64,000 bases of DNA from MWEH01 sp035409945 (GTDB taxonomy: Bacteria; Bacillota; Clostridia; Christensenellales; DTU072), in NCBI GenBank assembly GCA_035409945.1, contig DAONQC010000001.1:186001-250000 (forward strand), given 5' to 3'. Both the position numbers and the translations under genes were made by a program. How positions within the stretch are numbered: position 1 is the first letter of the stretch; each line of letters opens with the position of its first letter. The notes beneath the pieces were generated by a model that worked only from the letters and a program-made list of their open reading frames with translations, was not told the DNA's origin and did no database searches. This document shows positions 18,133 through 27,093 of this stretch, piece by piece.

Positions 18133-20334
18133 TTATTTCCGGATACTGTCCCTTTGAAAATTCATTAAACATCCTGCCTTAAGTATACTTTTTTCATCTT
18201 TGGTAAGAGGACCAAGTTCAAACTCAATTTGTTGTACCTTGTCTTCTCTAATTATCCAAGCTGATGTTTTTTCTGTGTCTATGGCCGTGTTTGTATCTGG
18301 TATTACAATTATGTCACCAACTTTGAAAAAACCAACAGGCTTTGTCGATAACAATGGAAGCATTCCCCAATTAATGAGATTGGATCTGTATCTTTTAGTG
18401 GCATATTCTCTCGCAATGTTGGCAGAACCTCCTAATACTCTTTGACTAGATGCAGCCTGCTCTCTTGCACTACCATCTCCTGGTTTACAGGCATAAATAG
18501 CACTGCCTACTATTGTATCGGAATCGATATTTATGTTTAGTTTCTTTTTTACATCTTCTTTAATACTTTCGGACTGTAATATAGTTTCTTTTGTTCGCTC
18601 TACATATTTAGGATCTTTTCGTGAAAGTGCATACTGTGCCAAACGAAGAGGATTACTTCTGTAGGAAGAAGTTTCTCCGGAAGGGATGAGTTCATCTGTC
18701 GTTGTTACACTGTCTTCTATAACTGCATCTAATCTCATTATCAATGCATTACTTAATTTAGGAATTTGAGGCCAATCTTTTATATTGGGACCATATTGAA
18801 GTTCCACTCCAGGATTTGCTTTGCCATAACCGTTGTATACTCGTAAATCATATATTGTTTTGTCATAATCAAATTCTGGAATATCATTGGAATAATCATA
18901 CATTAATGCAGTTGTTAATACTCCTTTGTTTGCCGCTGTAGCAGCAATGCTTCTAGCATCCATTAAAGCGACAGAGGCTGATTGCCCTTCATTTGGTTTT
19001 GCCCCTTCGCGGTTTTCAAAATTCCGAGTAGTATGTCTGATGGAAAAACCATTATTGCTCGGCACATCGCCTGCGCCAAAACAAGGTCCGCAAAAAGATG
19101 TTTTTATTATAGCACCGGCATTTACTAACTTAGACAAAGCGCCTTTCTTCATTAAATCTGCATATATTGGCTGTGAGCCACAATAAACACTCATTGATAA
19201 ATCTACGCCTATTGTTTTACTGTTTAAAATATTCGCAGCTTCGAAAATATTATCATATGTTCCACCAGCACAGCCTGCGATTATCGCTTGGTCTACAACT
19301 ATTTGATTTTTTTCATTGATTATATGGGTTAATGTAAAATTAGGATTTTTAAGTAACTCTCTCCCCTCATCTTCGCATTTTTTTAATATTTCATACGGTG
19401 AATTGATTAATTCAGATAATTTATAAACATTACTAGGATGAAAAGGAAGTGCTATCATAGGTTCTATTTTTGACAAATCAACTTCTATTAGAGCATCATA
19501 ATATGCACCGTCTTGCACTCGTAATTCTCTATATACATCGCCACGCCCTCTATCAATTAAATATTTTTCTACGGCGATATCTGTTTCCCACACGGATGAC
19601 AGACAAGCAGTTTCGGTTGTCATAACATCTATTCCAATCCTATATTCGATAGGTAGCGATTTTATTCCATCTCCTACAAATTCTAGAACCTTATTCTTTA
19701 CGATCCCTTCCTTAAATACTTTGCCAACTAATGCTAAAGCTACATCGTGAGGACCAACACCCTTTCTTAATTTACCCTTAAGATTAATAGCCACTACCGA
19801 AGGATATTTAATGTCATATGTCGCACCAATTAACTGTTTTACTAATTCTGGACCACCCTCTCCCATAGCAAGCGTTCCTAGAGCGCCATATCTAGTGTGA
19901 CTATCGCTACCAAGAATCATTTTTCCTGGGGATGCAAAGCATTCTCTCATATATGTATGGATGACTGCTACATGAGCTGGAACATATATACCACCATATT
20001 TTTTAGCAGCAGAAATTCCAAATTTATGATCATCTTCATTTATAGTCCCTCCTACTGCACACAAACTGTTGTGACAATTCGTCAACACATAAGGGAGATT
20101 AAATTTATCAATACCAATGCTTTTTGCAGTCTGTATTATGCCTACATATGTAATATCATGTGATGCAATCGCATCAAATTTTATATTTAAACTATCACTC
20201 TTCGTTATAATTTTACTGTTGACATGGTGACTTAATATGTCATAGGTAATTGTTTTATTAAAGCCTGAAGTTTCTTTTGCTGTTTGAAATCTTCCTTCCC
20301 TGTAGACTACACCATGGTTTAAAATGTTTAACAC
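18133..20334 (-). CDS. Aconitase-family hydratase (YbhJ-like)
   Basis: A 733-residue iron-sulfur hydratase of the aconitase superfamily. The N-terminal region holds LGSDSHTRYGALGTLAMGEGG. The three cluster cysteines appear in IIAGCAGG and SFCGPCFG. The swivel domain contains GDGSAREQAASSQRVLGG, which matches the aconitase substrate-binding segment. The overall size and order resemble the E. coli YbhJ type, which lacks an assigned substrate, rather than citrate-cycle aconitase. No other citrate-cycle genes are nearby. It lies upstream of the paaK-ior module but with 115 bp between, so it may be a separate transcript. Function: a hydratase or isomerase on an unknown carboxylic acid. Confidence 0.8.
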   Translation of the reverse strand: MLNILNHGVVYREGRFQTAKETSGFNKTITYDILSHHVNSKIITKSDSLNIKFDAIASHDITYVGIIQTAKSIGIDKFNLPYVLTNCHNSLCAVGGTINEDDHKFGISAAKKYGGIYVPAHVAVIHTYMRECFASPGKMILGSDSHTRYGALGTLAMGEGGPELVKQLIGATYDIKYPSVVAINLKGKLRKGVGPHDVALALVGKVFKEGIVKNKVLEFVGDGIKSLPIEYRIGIDVMTTETACLSSVWETDIAVEKYLIDRGRGDVYRELRVQDGAYYDALIEVDLSKIEPMIALPFHPSNVYKLSELINSPYEILKKCEDEGRELLKNPNFTLTHIINEKNQIVVDQAIIAGCAGGTYDNIFEAANILNSKTIGVDLSMSVYCGSQPIYADLMKKGALSKLVNAGAIIKTSFCGPCFGAGDVPSNNGFSIRHTTRNFENREGAKPNEGQSASVALMDARSIAATAANKGVLTTALMYDYSNDIPEFDYDKTIYDLRVYNGYGKANPGVELQYGPNIKDWPQIPKLSNALIMRLDAVIEDSVTTTDELIPSGETSSYRSNPLRLAQYALSRKDPKYVERTKETILQSESIKEDVKKKLNINIDSDTIVGSAIYACKPGDGSAREQAASSQRVLGGSANIAREYATKRYRSNLINWGMLPLLSTKPVGFFKVGDIIVIPDTNTAIDTEKTSAWIIREDKVQQIEFELGPLTKDEKSILKAGCLMNFQRDSIRK

Positions 20335-20520
20335 TACTCACCTCTTTAGCCAAATAAAGTTATTTTATATTACTACTTATTAAGTTTATTAACAACCGTA
20401 TTTAAGGCAAAATTATGTTTAACTAGAAAATTAGCTCATGAACTACTAGGCATAAATTATGAACAATTGTTTATCAAAACCAACGAATAGTTAAGCCTCG
20501 ACTACAAGTTTTATGTTACG

Positions 20521-20810
20521 TTGACGACTTATGCACAGTTAAACTCATTTTCTAAAAGCCTTTTCATCTTTATCGCGTTAGAATACATCTCGACTAAACA
20601 CCTTTATTTTATGTTGACAACTTATGCGCAACCTTATTTTCACTTTCAAACTTTAATTCATTTTCTAAAACGCCTTTTTATCTATATCTTATTAAGAATG
20701 CCCTTCGACTGCACTTCTTTATTTATTTTGACGACTTATGCACAATCTTATATTCATTTTCTAGCTTTAATTCATTTTCTAAAAACGTCTGTTCGTCAAC
20801 ATCCTGGCTG
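20521..20810 (-). repeat. Three tandem copies of the 3' end of the DUF3267 gene
   Basis: The last roughly 85 bp of the gene at 20723-21400 recur twice downstream. An anchor reading TTGAC(G/A)ACTTATGC(A/G)CA on the plus strand begins at 20728 (inside the gene), 20614 and 20521, giving periods of about 114 and 93 bp. On the minus strand the gene ends IVHKSSK-stop. The middle copy reads VAHKLST-stop, preceded by LENELKFE matching LENELKLE in the gene. The outer copy reads TVHKSST-stop. The extra copies therefore keep both the reading frame and the stop codon position. Confidence 0.8.
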
Positions 20811-21400
20811 AGGATGTAAAAGGCTGGATACTTAGCATGATCTAAAACAAGCTCATTAGAACTAAATTTCATAGTTTTGATAAACATAACAAGATCTCCA
20901 CTGCACATCGCAAGCGAGAATAAAAACATAACAGAATAAGTAATATTTAAAAAAATAATAGATGCAATAAATGGCAATAAACCAGTTAGAAAAAATGGTA
21001 AACATAAAATAACTCTATATCTTCCAATTTTAATTGGACTTTTCATATGACAATAAATAATACCTTGCTTAATTATGTGCCCTATTTTTATATTACTCCT
21101 ACTAACACCCATTAGTAACATCGCAAAAGCATGCGTTAGTTCATGCATTACTACACATAAAACAAGCGACAATATTGCTACTGGCAAATCAAAAAATTCA
21201 AATTGTTTGTTGGGTAATAATTCATTTAAAAGAACTTGCGATAAAATTGATACTGGCAAAAACAATAATATTACAATTAGGTAGCAGAGGTTAATTTGTC
21301 TTTTTTTTGCATACTCTACTTTTTTACAAAATTGAGCGGCTCCTGCTGGATGCCGCTCTGTGTTTTTATTTTCTTTACTGTTGATTTTGTTATTTTGCAT
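20723..21400 (-). CDS. DUF3267-type membrane metalloprotease-like protein
   Basis: A 225-residue integral membrane protein with about four hydrophobic segments and a zincin-like HELTH motif in the second one (VVMHELTHAFAMLLMG). HExxH and the intramembrane location are typical of DUF3267 proteins, which are presumed zinc peptidases related to site-2 proteases, though no substrate is established. The N-terminus is basic and soluble. The start overlaps the end of rny by 11 bp, so it is translated from the rny transcript. Its 3' end is embedded in the tandem repeat at 20521-20810. Confidence 0.8.
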   Translation of the reverse strand: MQNNKINSKENKNTERHPAGAAQFCKKVEYAKKRQINLCYLIVILLFLPVSILSQVLLNELLPNKQFEFFDLPVAILSLVLCVVMHELTHAFAMLLMGVSRSNIKIGHIIKQGIIYCHMKSPIKIGRYRVILCLPFFLTGLLPFIASIIFLNITYSVMFLFSLAMCSGDLVMFIKTMKFSSNELVLDHAKYPAFYILSQDVDEQTFLENELKLENEYKIVHKSSK

Positions 21401-22991
21401 ATTCTACATTTCGAACTTCACGAATAACATTTACTTTAATCTGTCCGGGATACTCAAGTTCCTTTTCCACCTTGTCAGCTATTTCTCTTGCTAATATTTG
21501 TGTTTGCAAGTCATCTATAGCCTCTGGCTTAACAATCACTCTAATTTCTCTACCTGCTTGTATAGCATATGATTGCTCTACTCCTGCAAATGAATTCGCT
21601 AAACTTTCAAGTTTTTCTAATCTCTTTGTGTATAACTCTATACTTTCTCGTCTAGCTCCTGGTCTCGACCCGCTTATCGCATCCGCAGCTTGCACAAGTA
21701 TTGCTTCAAGGGAGTTTGGCTCAACATCTCCGTGATGTGCTTCTATGGCATGAACCACCCTTTCATTTTCCTTATACTTGCGAGCCAATTCAACACCTAT
21801 TTGGATATGGGTGCCTTCATATTCGTGGTCTATGGCTTTTCCGATGTCATGTAAAAGACCTGCTCTTTTTGCAATTTTTTCATCAGCACCCAACTCCGAC
21901 GCTAAGATGCCTGCTATGAAGGAAACTTCAAGAGAGTGTTTTAAAACATTTTGTCCATAACTTGTTCTGTATTGTAATCTGCCTAGTAGTTTGATTAACT
22001 CAGGATGTATGCCAAATATATTTGCTTCATATACAGCACTTTGCCCCGCATCTTTTATGGCTGCATCAATTTCCCTTCTTGCTTTTTCTGCTAATTCCTC
22101 AATTCTACCCGGATGAATTCTTCCGTCCGCTAGTAATTTGGTAAGTGTTTGTCTACCTATTTCTCTTCGTATTGGATCAAAACTAGATAATGTAACCACA
22201 TCGGGTGTGTCGTCTATAATAAAATCAACACCAGTCGCGCTCTCTAATGCTTTAATGTTTCTCCCTGTTCGCCCAATAATCCTGCCCTTCATCTCGTCAT
22301 TAGGTAACTCAACTACAGTTGCTGTGGTCTCAGAAGCTACATCCACTGCGCATCTTTGAATTGCTAATGCTATGTGGTGCCTGGCCTTTTTTTCGCCTTC
22401 TTCAATTGCCTTTTGTTCTATGTCTTTAACAATCGAAAACGCTGCTACTTTTGCAGAATCAGCCATCTCATCAATAATTGCTTGCTTTGCCTCCTCGCGC
22501 GTTAATCCCCCTATCCTCTCTAATTCAGCGATTGCTTTCTCGTTCTTTTCAATTAAAGAATTTTCCAAATCATCGAGATTGAGAGATTTAACCTCTAAAT
22601 CTTTTTGCGACTGTTCTAATTCTGCTAGCTTCCTATCTAGCTGATCTTCTTTCCTTTGTAATAAATCTTCTTTTTGGCTTAATCGAGCTTCTGTTTTTTG
22701 AAATTCTAATCGTCTATTTTTGGACTCATTTTCAAATTCATTTCGTAACCTTAGCTGCTCCTCTTTCGCCTCTAGCATCACATCTTGTCTAATGTTTTTT
22801 GCTTCCAGCCTAGCTTCTTCTGTCAGTCTATTAAATTCACTTCTTGCATCTTCCTTTCTTCTCGTAAGAAATTGTTTATACAAGGAAAAACCTAAAATTA
22901 AACCTAAAGCTATTGACGGAAACAATGTTATTATGACTGCTGCCCACCAGGGCAGTGATGTGACAGCCAATATAAGACTGCCTAACAACAT
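21390..22991 (-). CDS. rny: Ribonuclease Y
   Basis: RNase Y is a membrane-anchored endoribonuclease that initiates mRNA decay in Bacillota. The 533-residue protein has one N-terminal membrane helix, a long charged coiled coil (about 35-200), a KH RNA-binding domain (ELPNDEMKGRIIGRTGRNIKALE) and an HD domain with HDIGKAIDHEYEGTH carrying the catalytic His-Asp. Length and order are standard. It has its own promoter (23069-23098) and a 5' leader with a small hairpin, and it is translationally coupled to the DUF3267 gene downstream. Confidence 0.96.
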   Translation of the reverse strand: MLLGSLILAVTSLPWWAAVIITLFPSIALGLILGFSLYKQFLTRRKEDARSEFNRLTEEARLEAKNIRQDVMLEAKEEQLRLRNEFENESKNRRLEFQKTEARLSQKEDLLQRKEDQLDRKLAELEQSQKDLEVKSLNLDDLENSLIEKNEKAIAELERIGGLTREEAKQAIIDEMADSAKVAAFSIVKDIEQKAIEEGEKKARHHIALAIQRCAVDVASETTATVVELPNDEMKGRIIGRTGRNIKALESATGVDFIIDDTPDVVTLSSFDPIRREIGRQTLTKLLADGRIHPGRIEELAEKARREIDAAIKDAGQSAVYEANIFGIHPELIKLLGRLQYRTSYGQNVLKHSLEVSFIAGILASELGADEKIAKRAGLLHDIGKAIDHEYEGTHIQIGVELARKYKENERVVHAIEAHHGDVEPNSLEAILVQAADAISGSRPGARRESIELYTKRLEKLESLANSFAGVEQSYAIQAGREIRVIVKPEAIDDLQTQILAREIADKVEKELEYPGQIKVNVIREVRNVEYAK

Positions 22992-23027
22992 TGTTGCCTC
23001 CTAAAATTTTTATTTGAAATTATATAT

Positions 23028-23048
23028 GTTCGCTGTTCGCAAAACCGA
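23028..23048 (-). promoter_or_regulatory. Inverted repeat in the rny leader
   Basis: GTTCG and CGAAC flank 6 bp, followed by a further CGAACA half. It falls between the predicted promoter and the rny start codon, so it could be an mRNA hairpin or a protein site. It is not in the GAAC-N4-GTTC order of a Bacillota LexA box, so I do not call it one. Confidence 0.35.
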
Positions 23049-23068
23049 ACTTTAAATTCCATAAAATT

Positions 23069-23098
23069 ATTATAATGTATTGTGAAATAATAAGTCAA
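23069..23098 (-). promoter_or_regulatory. Sigma-A type promoter for rny
   Basis: On the minus strand TTGACT is followed after 18 bp by TATAAT, close to the vegetative consensus. It lies in the recA-rny intergenic region, about 80 bp upstream of the rny start. Confidence 0.7.
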
Positions 23099-23151
23099 GA
23101 GTACGCACCTAATAACTAGTCATAACTAGTCGTTAAGAGGTTATTTCCAAT

Positions 23152-24132
23152 TTAGAAAGACTGCCTTATTTGTTTCTCTATTTCTTCAGTAACTTCAGGA
23201 TTTTCTCTTAAATAATTTAGAGTCTTTTCTCTACCTTGGGCTACCTTTTCCCCCTCATATTGGTACCAAGATCCACTCTTTTGCACAACCCCTTCATCAA
23301 CTGCTAAATCTAAAATACAACCAAGATTAGAAATTCCCTCACCATAGATGATATCAAACTCAGCTTCTTTAAACGGGGGCGCTAATTTATTCTTTACCAC
23401 TTTTACTCTAGTTCTAGTACCTACATTTTCTCCACTATCTTTTATTGTATCTTTTTTGCGCACATCCAATCTTATACTCGAATAGAATTTAAGCGCTTTA
23501 CCACCCGTTGTAGTTTCGGGGTTACCAAACATTATTCCTATCTTTTCTCTTAATTGATTTATAAAAACCAAGCAAGTATTTGTCTTATTTAAAATGCTCG
23601 CTAACTTCCTGAGTGCTTGAGACATTAACCGAGCTTGCAATCCCATGTGGCTATCTCCCATTTCCCCATCTATTTCTGCTTTGGGAGTTAATGCAGCAAC
23701 ACTATCTACTATAATTAAATCGATACTACCACTCTTGGTTAACTCTTCAACAATTTCTAGAGCTTGTTCGCCATTATCTGGTTGAGATACGTATAGTGCA
23801 TTTAAGTCAACGCCCAAATTCGCAGCATAAGTAGGATCAAGTGCGTGTTCAGCATCTATAAACGCAACTATCCCACCAAGTTTTTGTGCTTCTGCTACAA
23901 AATGTAATGCCAGTGTAGTTTTTCCTGAGCTCTCCGGTCCATATATTTCCACCACGCGTCCTCTAGGGATACCGCCAATTCCAAGAGCCTTGTCTAATGT
24001 TAGGCAACCTGTTGGGATTACATCGACTTTAATTTTCTCAGTGCTTCCCATGTTTATAATTGCTCCCTTGCCAAAGTTTTTTTCAATTGTGGCAAGCGTT
24101 ACTTCTAGTGCTTTCTTCTTCTTTTCGTCCAT
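23152..24132 (-). CDS. recA: Recombinase RecA
   Basis: RecA forms filaments on single-stranded DNA for homologous recombination and SOS co-protease activity. The 326-residue protein has the start KKALEVTLATIEKNFGKGAI, Walker A GPESSGKTT, the MGLQARLMSQALRKL stretch, LVFINQLREKIG and the L2 loop GNPETTTGGKALKFY. It ends at EIEKQIRQSF, without the roughly 20-residue acidic C-terminal tail many RecA proteins have. The leader (24133-24320) is a duplicate of the one in front of cinA. The AGG-type ribosome-binding site is within that shared segment. Confidence 0.97.
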   Translation of the reverse strand: MDEKKKKALEVTLATIEKNFGKGAIINMGSTEKIKVDVIPTGCLTLDKALGIGGIPRGRVVEIYGPESSGKTTLALHFVAEAQKLGGIVAFIDAEHALDPTYAANLGVDLNALYVSQPDNGEQALEIVEELTKSGSIDLIIVDSVAALTPKAEIDGEMGDSHMGLQARLMSQALRKLASILNKTNTCLVFINQLREKIGIMFGNPETTTGGKALKFYSSIRLDVRKKDTIKDSGENVGTRTRVKVVKNKLAPPFKEAEFDIIYGEGISNLGCILDLAVDEGVVQKSGSWYQYEGEKVAQGREKTLNYLRENPEVTEEIEKQIRQSF

Positions 24133-24320
24133 AATACTTTCCTCGTGTAATAATGTTGTTGGAATTTAACCACTAAAAATGGCTAGCAACATTACTTTGT
24201 ATTTTATTTTCAATTCCTCTTTTCTATATTTTTTAATTCAGAAAACTTCTGGAATATTCACCTTTTATAGATTATAATAGCTCTTCCGTTTTTATTTTCA
24301 TTACAATATTACCATTCTTT
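24133..24320 (-). repeat. recA leader, copy of the cinA leader, with two-tier hairpin
   Basis: The 5' flank of recA aligns with the 5' flank of cinA (25112-25300) from the start codon outward, with the best block reading AAAAATGGCTAGCAACA on the plus strand. On the minus strand an outer stem AATGTTG/CAACATT (24187-24193 with 24152-24158) encloses an inner stem TAGCCA/TGGTTA. It ends shortly before the ribosome-binding site. A TATAAT (minus) lies near 24272-24277, compatible with a promoter upstream of the hairpin. Confidence 0.7.
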
Positions 24321-24442
24321 TTAACAATTTAATAGCATAAATTTATTATACACAATCGCATGTCCCAAAATGCGGACAACATGTCTAATTTATGAAATAT
24401 TTTTGACTTATTCCCCCTTTTTAGACTTTATATCCTACACTT

Positions 24443-25111
24443 TTAGAAATTATCTCTAATGTGTTCTATAGACAAAAACAAAGCTTGGTCTTTTGTTTTT
24501 TCTCTAATATCATTTCTTGTTCCTTCAAACATAAATCTATGACACTCCGTAATTTCTCGCGACACAACTGCAATATAAACTAACCCAACAGGTTTAGCAT
24601 CACTGCCCCCTGTTGGACCTGCGATCCCAGTACACGACACACCTAACCCTACGTTATCTTTTAGCAAACCATTTGCCATCTCTATAGCCGTTTCTTCACT
24701 GACCGCACCATATTCAAGCAAAGTATCTTCACCAACACCAAGCCTATCTATTTTTGCACCGTTTGAATACGACACCACTCCTTCATAGAAAACATCACTA
24801 CATCCAGGAATATCAACTATTGAACTACTTATCATGCCGCCTGTTATACTTTCAGCAAAAGAAATAACCAATCCATTATTGTACAGCAAGGAAACCAAAG
24901 TCTCCGCAAGGGTTCCTTCGCCTTCCGCGTAATATACATCAGCAAATATTTCAAATATAGCGTCCTTTTCGTCCTCCGTAATGTCGGTAAACCATATTTC
25001 ATAATCAAGCCCTCGTCCCTTTATGGAATAATTTACAGGATAATCAAACAAATCAAATATCCTATTTCTTATTTCTGCTATAGAACAACAAACCCTAATA
25101 ATAAAGTCCAT
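24443..25111 (-). CDS. CinA-type protein lacking the N-terminal MoCF domain (PncC-like)
   Basis: The 222 residues match the middle and C-terminal parts of competence-damage protein CinA. Residues 1 to about 65 look like the small middle domain (RNRIFDLFDYPVNYSIKGRGLDYEIWF). Residues about 68-222 are the nicotinamide-nucleotide amidase domain (SFAESITGGMISSSIVDIPGCSDVFYEGVVSYSN and SCTGIAGPTGG). The latter type hydrolyses NMN to nicotinate mononucleotide. The N-terminal MoaB-like half of full CinA is missing, and no ORF for it exists upstream. It sits directly upstream of recA, as cinA often does, and carries a duplicate of the recA leader. Confidence 0.85.
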   Translation of the reverse strand: MDFIIRVCCSIAEIRNRIFDLFDYPVNYSIKGRGLDYEIWFTDITEDEKDAIFEIFADVYYAEGEGTLAETLVSLLYNNGLVISFAESITGGMISSSIVDIPGCSDVFYEGVVSYSNGAKIDRLGVGEDTLLEYGAVSEETAIEMANGLLKDNVGLGVSCTGIAGPTGGSDAKPVGLVYIAVVSREITECHRFMFEGTRNDIREKTKDQALFLSIEHIRDNF

Positions 25112-25300
25112 ATTATGCCTCGTATTATAATGTTGTTTGAACTTAACCTGTAAAAATGGCTAGCAACACTACTCTATATGTTTTGTTTTGAATACTTCTC
25201 CTATACCTCATAATCCAAAATCTTGGGGAAGTATCCACTGTTGTATAGTTTAATAGATTCTCCGTTTTAGTTTTGTCATTAATTATATTTTTAGCTATTG
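25112..25300 (-). repeat. cinA leader, copy of the recA leader
   Basis: This segment begins right at the cinA ATG and parallels 24133-24320 over about 165-190 bp. The hairpin is kept: an outer stem AGTGTTG/CAACATT (25164-25170 with 25129-25135) with a G-U pair replacing an A-T pair of the recA copy, and an inner stem TAGCC/GGTTA. Preservation of pairing while the sequence drifts suggests a functional RNA element, although two copies are a small sample. Confidence 0.7.
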
Positions 25301-25344
25301 TTACTGTACAGTTGTTGTCGGCTACTTACTAATTTACCTGTTTA

Positions 25345-26724
25345 TTAATCCATCACTTCACCTAGTAGGTGAAACCCGTAATTTGTTATGTGAACATCAT
25401 AAACTTGACCTATATTTAACGTTCTGTTGGCAGAAAAAAATACTTTCGTGTCTACATCTGGAGCATTAAACTCATTCCTGCCATAAAACAAATTTTTTTC
25501 AAAATCTATGCCCTCATACATTACCTTTTGAACAGCGTTTTGATATTTTTTGTGTTTATTAACGATTATTTTACTTTGGATAGTAACCAGTTCTTTTTCT
25601 CTTTTCTTTTTTACTCTTTCAGGAACTTGATTTATATATTTCGCTGCAACAGTTCCTTCCTCTTGGCTATACTTAAAAAATCCAGCATAATCGATATTCC
25701 CAGATTTGATGAATGCCTTCAAATCTTCAAACTGCTGATTGGTTTCACCCGGGAACCCTACTATGAAACTACTTCTAATGCATATTTTCGAATTCGCTTT
25801 TCTAATTTTTTCTATTAAATTCTGGATTTGGTTAGAATTAACATGTCTATTCATTTTTGTAAGTATCTCGTTATTAAAATGTTGAAGTGGCATGTCAATA
25901 TATTTTGCCATCTTATCTTCAAAAGCAATCAAATCAATAAGTTCATCCGTTACTAACTCTGGATATGCGTACAACACGCGTATTTTATATAAATCAAGTT
26001 TACATAATTCTTTTAATAACGTGGTCAACTTATGTTTAGAATATAAATCGATGCCATATTTAGTTGTATCTTGAGCAACTATAATAAGTTCTTTCACTCC
26101 ATCATCTACAAGTTCTTGAGCTTCAGATATAAGCTTTTCTATCGGATATGATCTATATCTTCCTCTTATATACGGTATTGCACAATATGAACAAAAGTTA
26201 TTACATCCGTCCGATATTTTTAAATATGCGTAGTGATTTGGTGTACTTAAAGTACGATTTATTGAATATTCCCCTTCTTTATCTTTAGATATAATCACTT
26301 TAGTGTTAAAGTTTTCTTCCTGTGCCAAACTTTCATTATTATATTTAGCATCTCCCGATTCAATAGAACTGCTTGCTAACTTACGTTTAATAAAAGTATC
26401 TATTTGATCATACGCACCTAATCCAATAAAGCAATCAACTTCGGGTAAATCTTGTGCAATCTGCGTGCCATATCGTTCTGCTAAACAGCCAATCACTATT
26501 ATTATGAGATTACTTTTTAGAGCTTTTTTCTTGCCTAAATCTATTATAGTATCAATACTCTCTCGTTTTGCGTCATCTATAAAGACACACGTATTCACAA
26601 TGAGAATATCTGCATCATCTTCATTTGTTGATAGAGAGTATCCTTGACTTAGTAGTTTCGCAATTACTTTTTCCGAATCAACTCTATTTTTATCACAACC
26701 TAGTGAAATTACACCAAATTTCAT
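25345..26724 (-). CDS. rimO: Ribosomal protein S12 methylthiotransferase RimO
   Basis: RimO is a radical-SAM iron-sulfur enzyme that adds a methylthio group to a conserved Asp of ribosomal protein S12. The 459 residues contain the N-terminal MTTase domain with three cluster cysteines (ISLGCDKNRVDSE, NTCVF, IGCLAERYG), the radical SAM motif CNNFCSYC, and a C-terminal TRAM domain. The IPYIRGRYRSYPIEKL and IVAQDTTKYG stretches favour RimO over MiaB. It is downstream of ftsK with a 254-bp gap filled by repeats, and upstream of cinA. Length is normal. Confidence 0.95.
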   Translation of the reverse strand: MKFGVISLGCDKNRVDSEKVIAKLLSQGYSLSTNEDDADILIVNTCVFIDDAKRESIDTIIDLGKKKALKSNLIIIVIGCLAERYGTQIAQDLPEVDCFIGLGAYDQIDTFIKRKLASSSIESGDAKYNNESLAQEENFNTKVIISKDKEGEYSINRTLSTPNHYAYLKISDGCNNFCSYCAIPYIRGRYRSYPIEKLISEAQELVDDGVKELIIVAQDTTKYGIDLYSKHKLTTLLKELCKLDLYKIRVLYAYPELVTDELIDLIAFEDKMAKYIDMPLQHFNNEILTKMNRHVNSNQIQNLIEKIRKANSKICIRSSFIVGFPGETNQQFEDLKAFIKSGNIDYAGFFKYSQEEGTVAAKYINQVPERVKKKREKELVTIQSKIIVNKHKKYQNAVQKVMYEGIDFEKNLFYGRNEFNAPDVDTKVFFSANRTLNIGQVYDVHITNYGFHLLGEVMD

Positions 26725-26751
26725 TTTTACCTACTTATTACAAATATTAAT

Positions 26752-27093
26752 AGAAGTGCCATAATGAATAATTCTTCAATTTCCGATGCACTAATTAAAA
26801 CCCTAATTCCTAAGCAATCATAGTTTACGGACATTTTGCCTCAATATGATAGCAATATTTAGACTTAATCAGTGCAAAGAACAATTCTTCAGCTTCTGAC
26901 GCGCTAATTAAAATCTCTCTTCCTTGCGCCCCCGTAGTTTACACATTATGTCTCCGTATGATACCGATAGGTATAGACTTAGTCAGTGCTAGGAAATAAT
27001 TCTTCAGCTTCCAATGCACTGATTAAAATCTCTCTTCCCTGTGCACCCGTAGTTTCAGGTCCTATATATCCTCTCTCCTCTAACTCATCAACT
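26752..27093 (-). repeat. Three tandem copies of the ftsK 3' end (period about 114 bp)
   Basis: The block starting AATTCTTCA(G/A) on the plus strand occurs at 26998 (inside ftsK), 26883 and 26770. The middle copy is close to the gene: translated on the minus strand in the ftsK frame it gives TTGAQGREILISASEAEEL, differing from the gene tail at one residue, and then frameshifts before the stop. The outer copy has several stops and more substitutions, so it looks older. Flanking noncoding bases (TATGATA..TAGACTTA) are part of the unit too. Confidence 0.85.

Noticed and set aside
23028..23048. LexA box in the rny leader
   Set aside because: GTTCG...CGAAC is in the opposite half-site order to the Bacillota SOS box, and the region is downstream of the predicted promoter.
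24330..24442. Terminator after cinA
   Set aside because: A TGTCC/GGACA pairing exists near 24360, but it has no following T-run on the minus strand.
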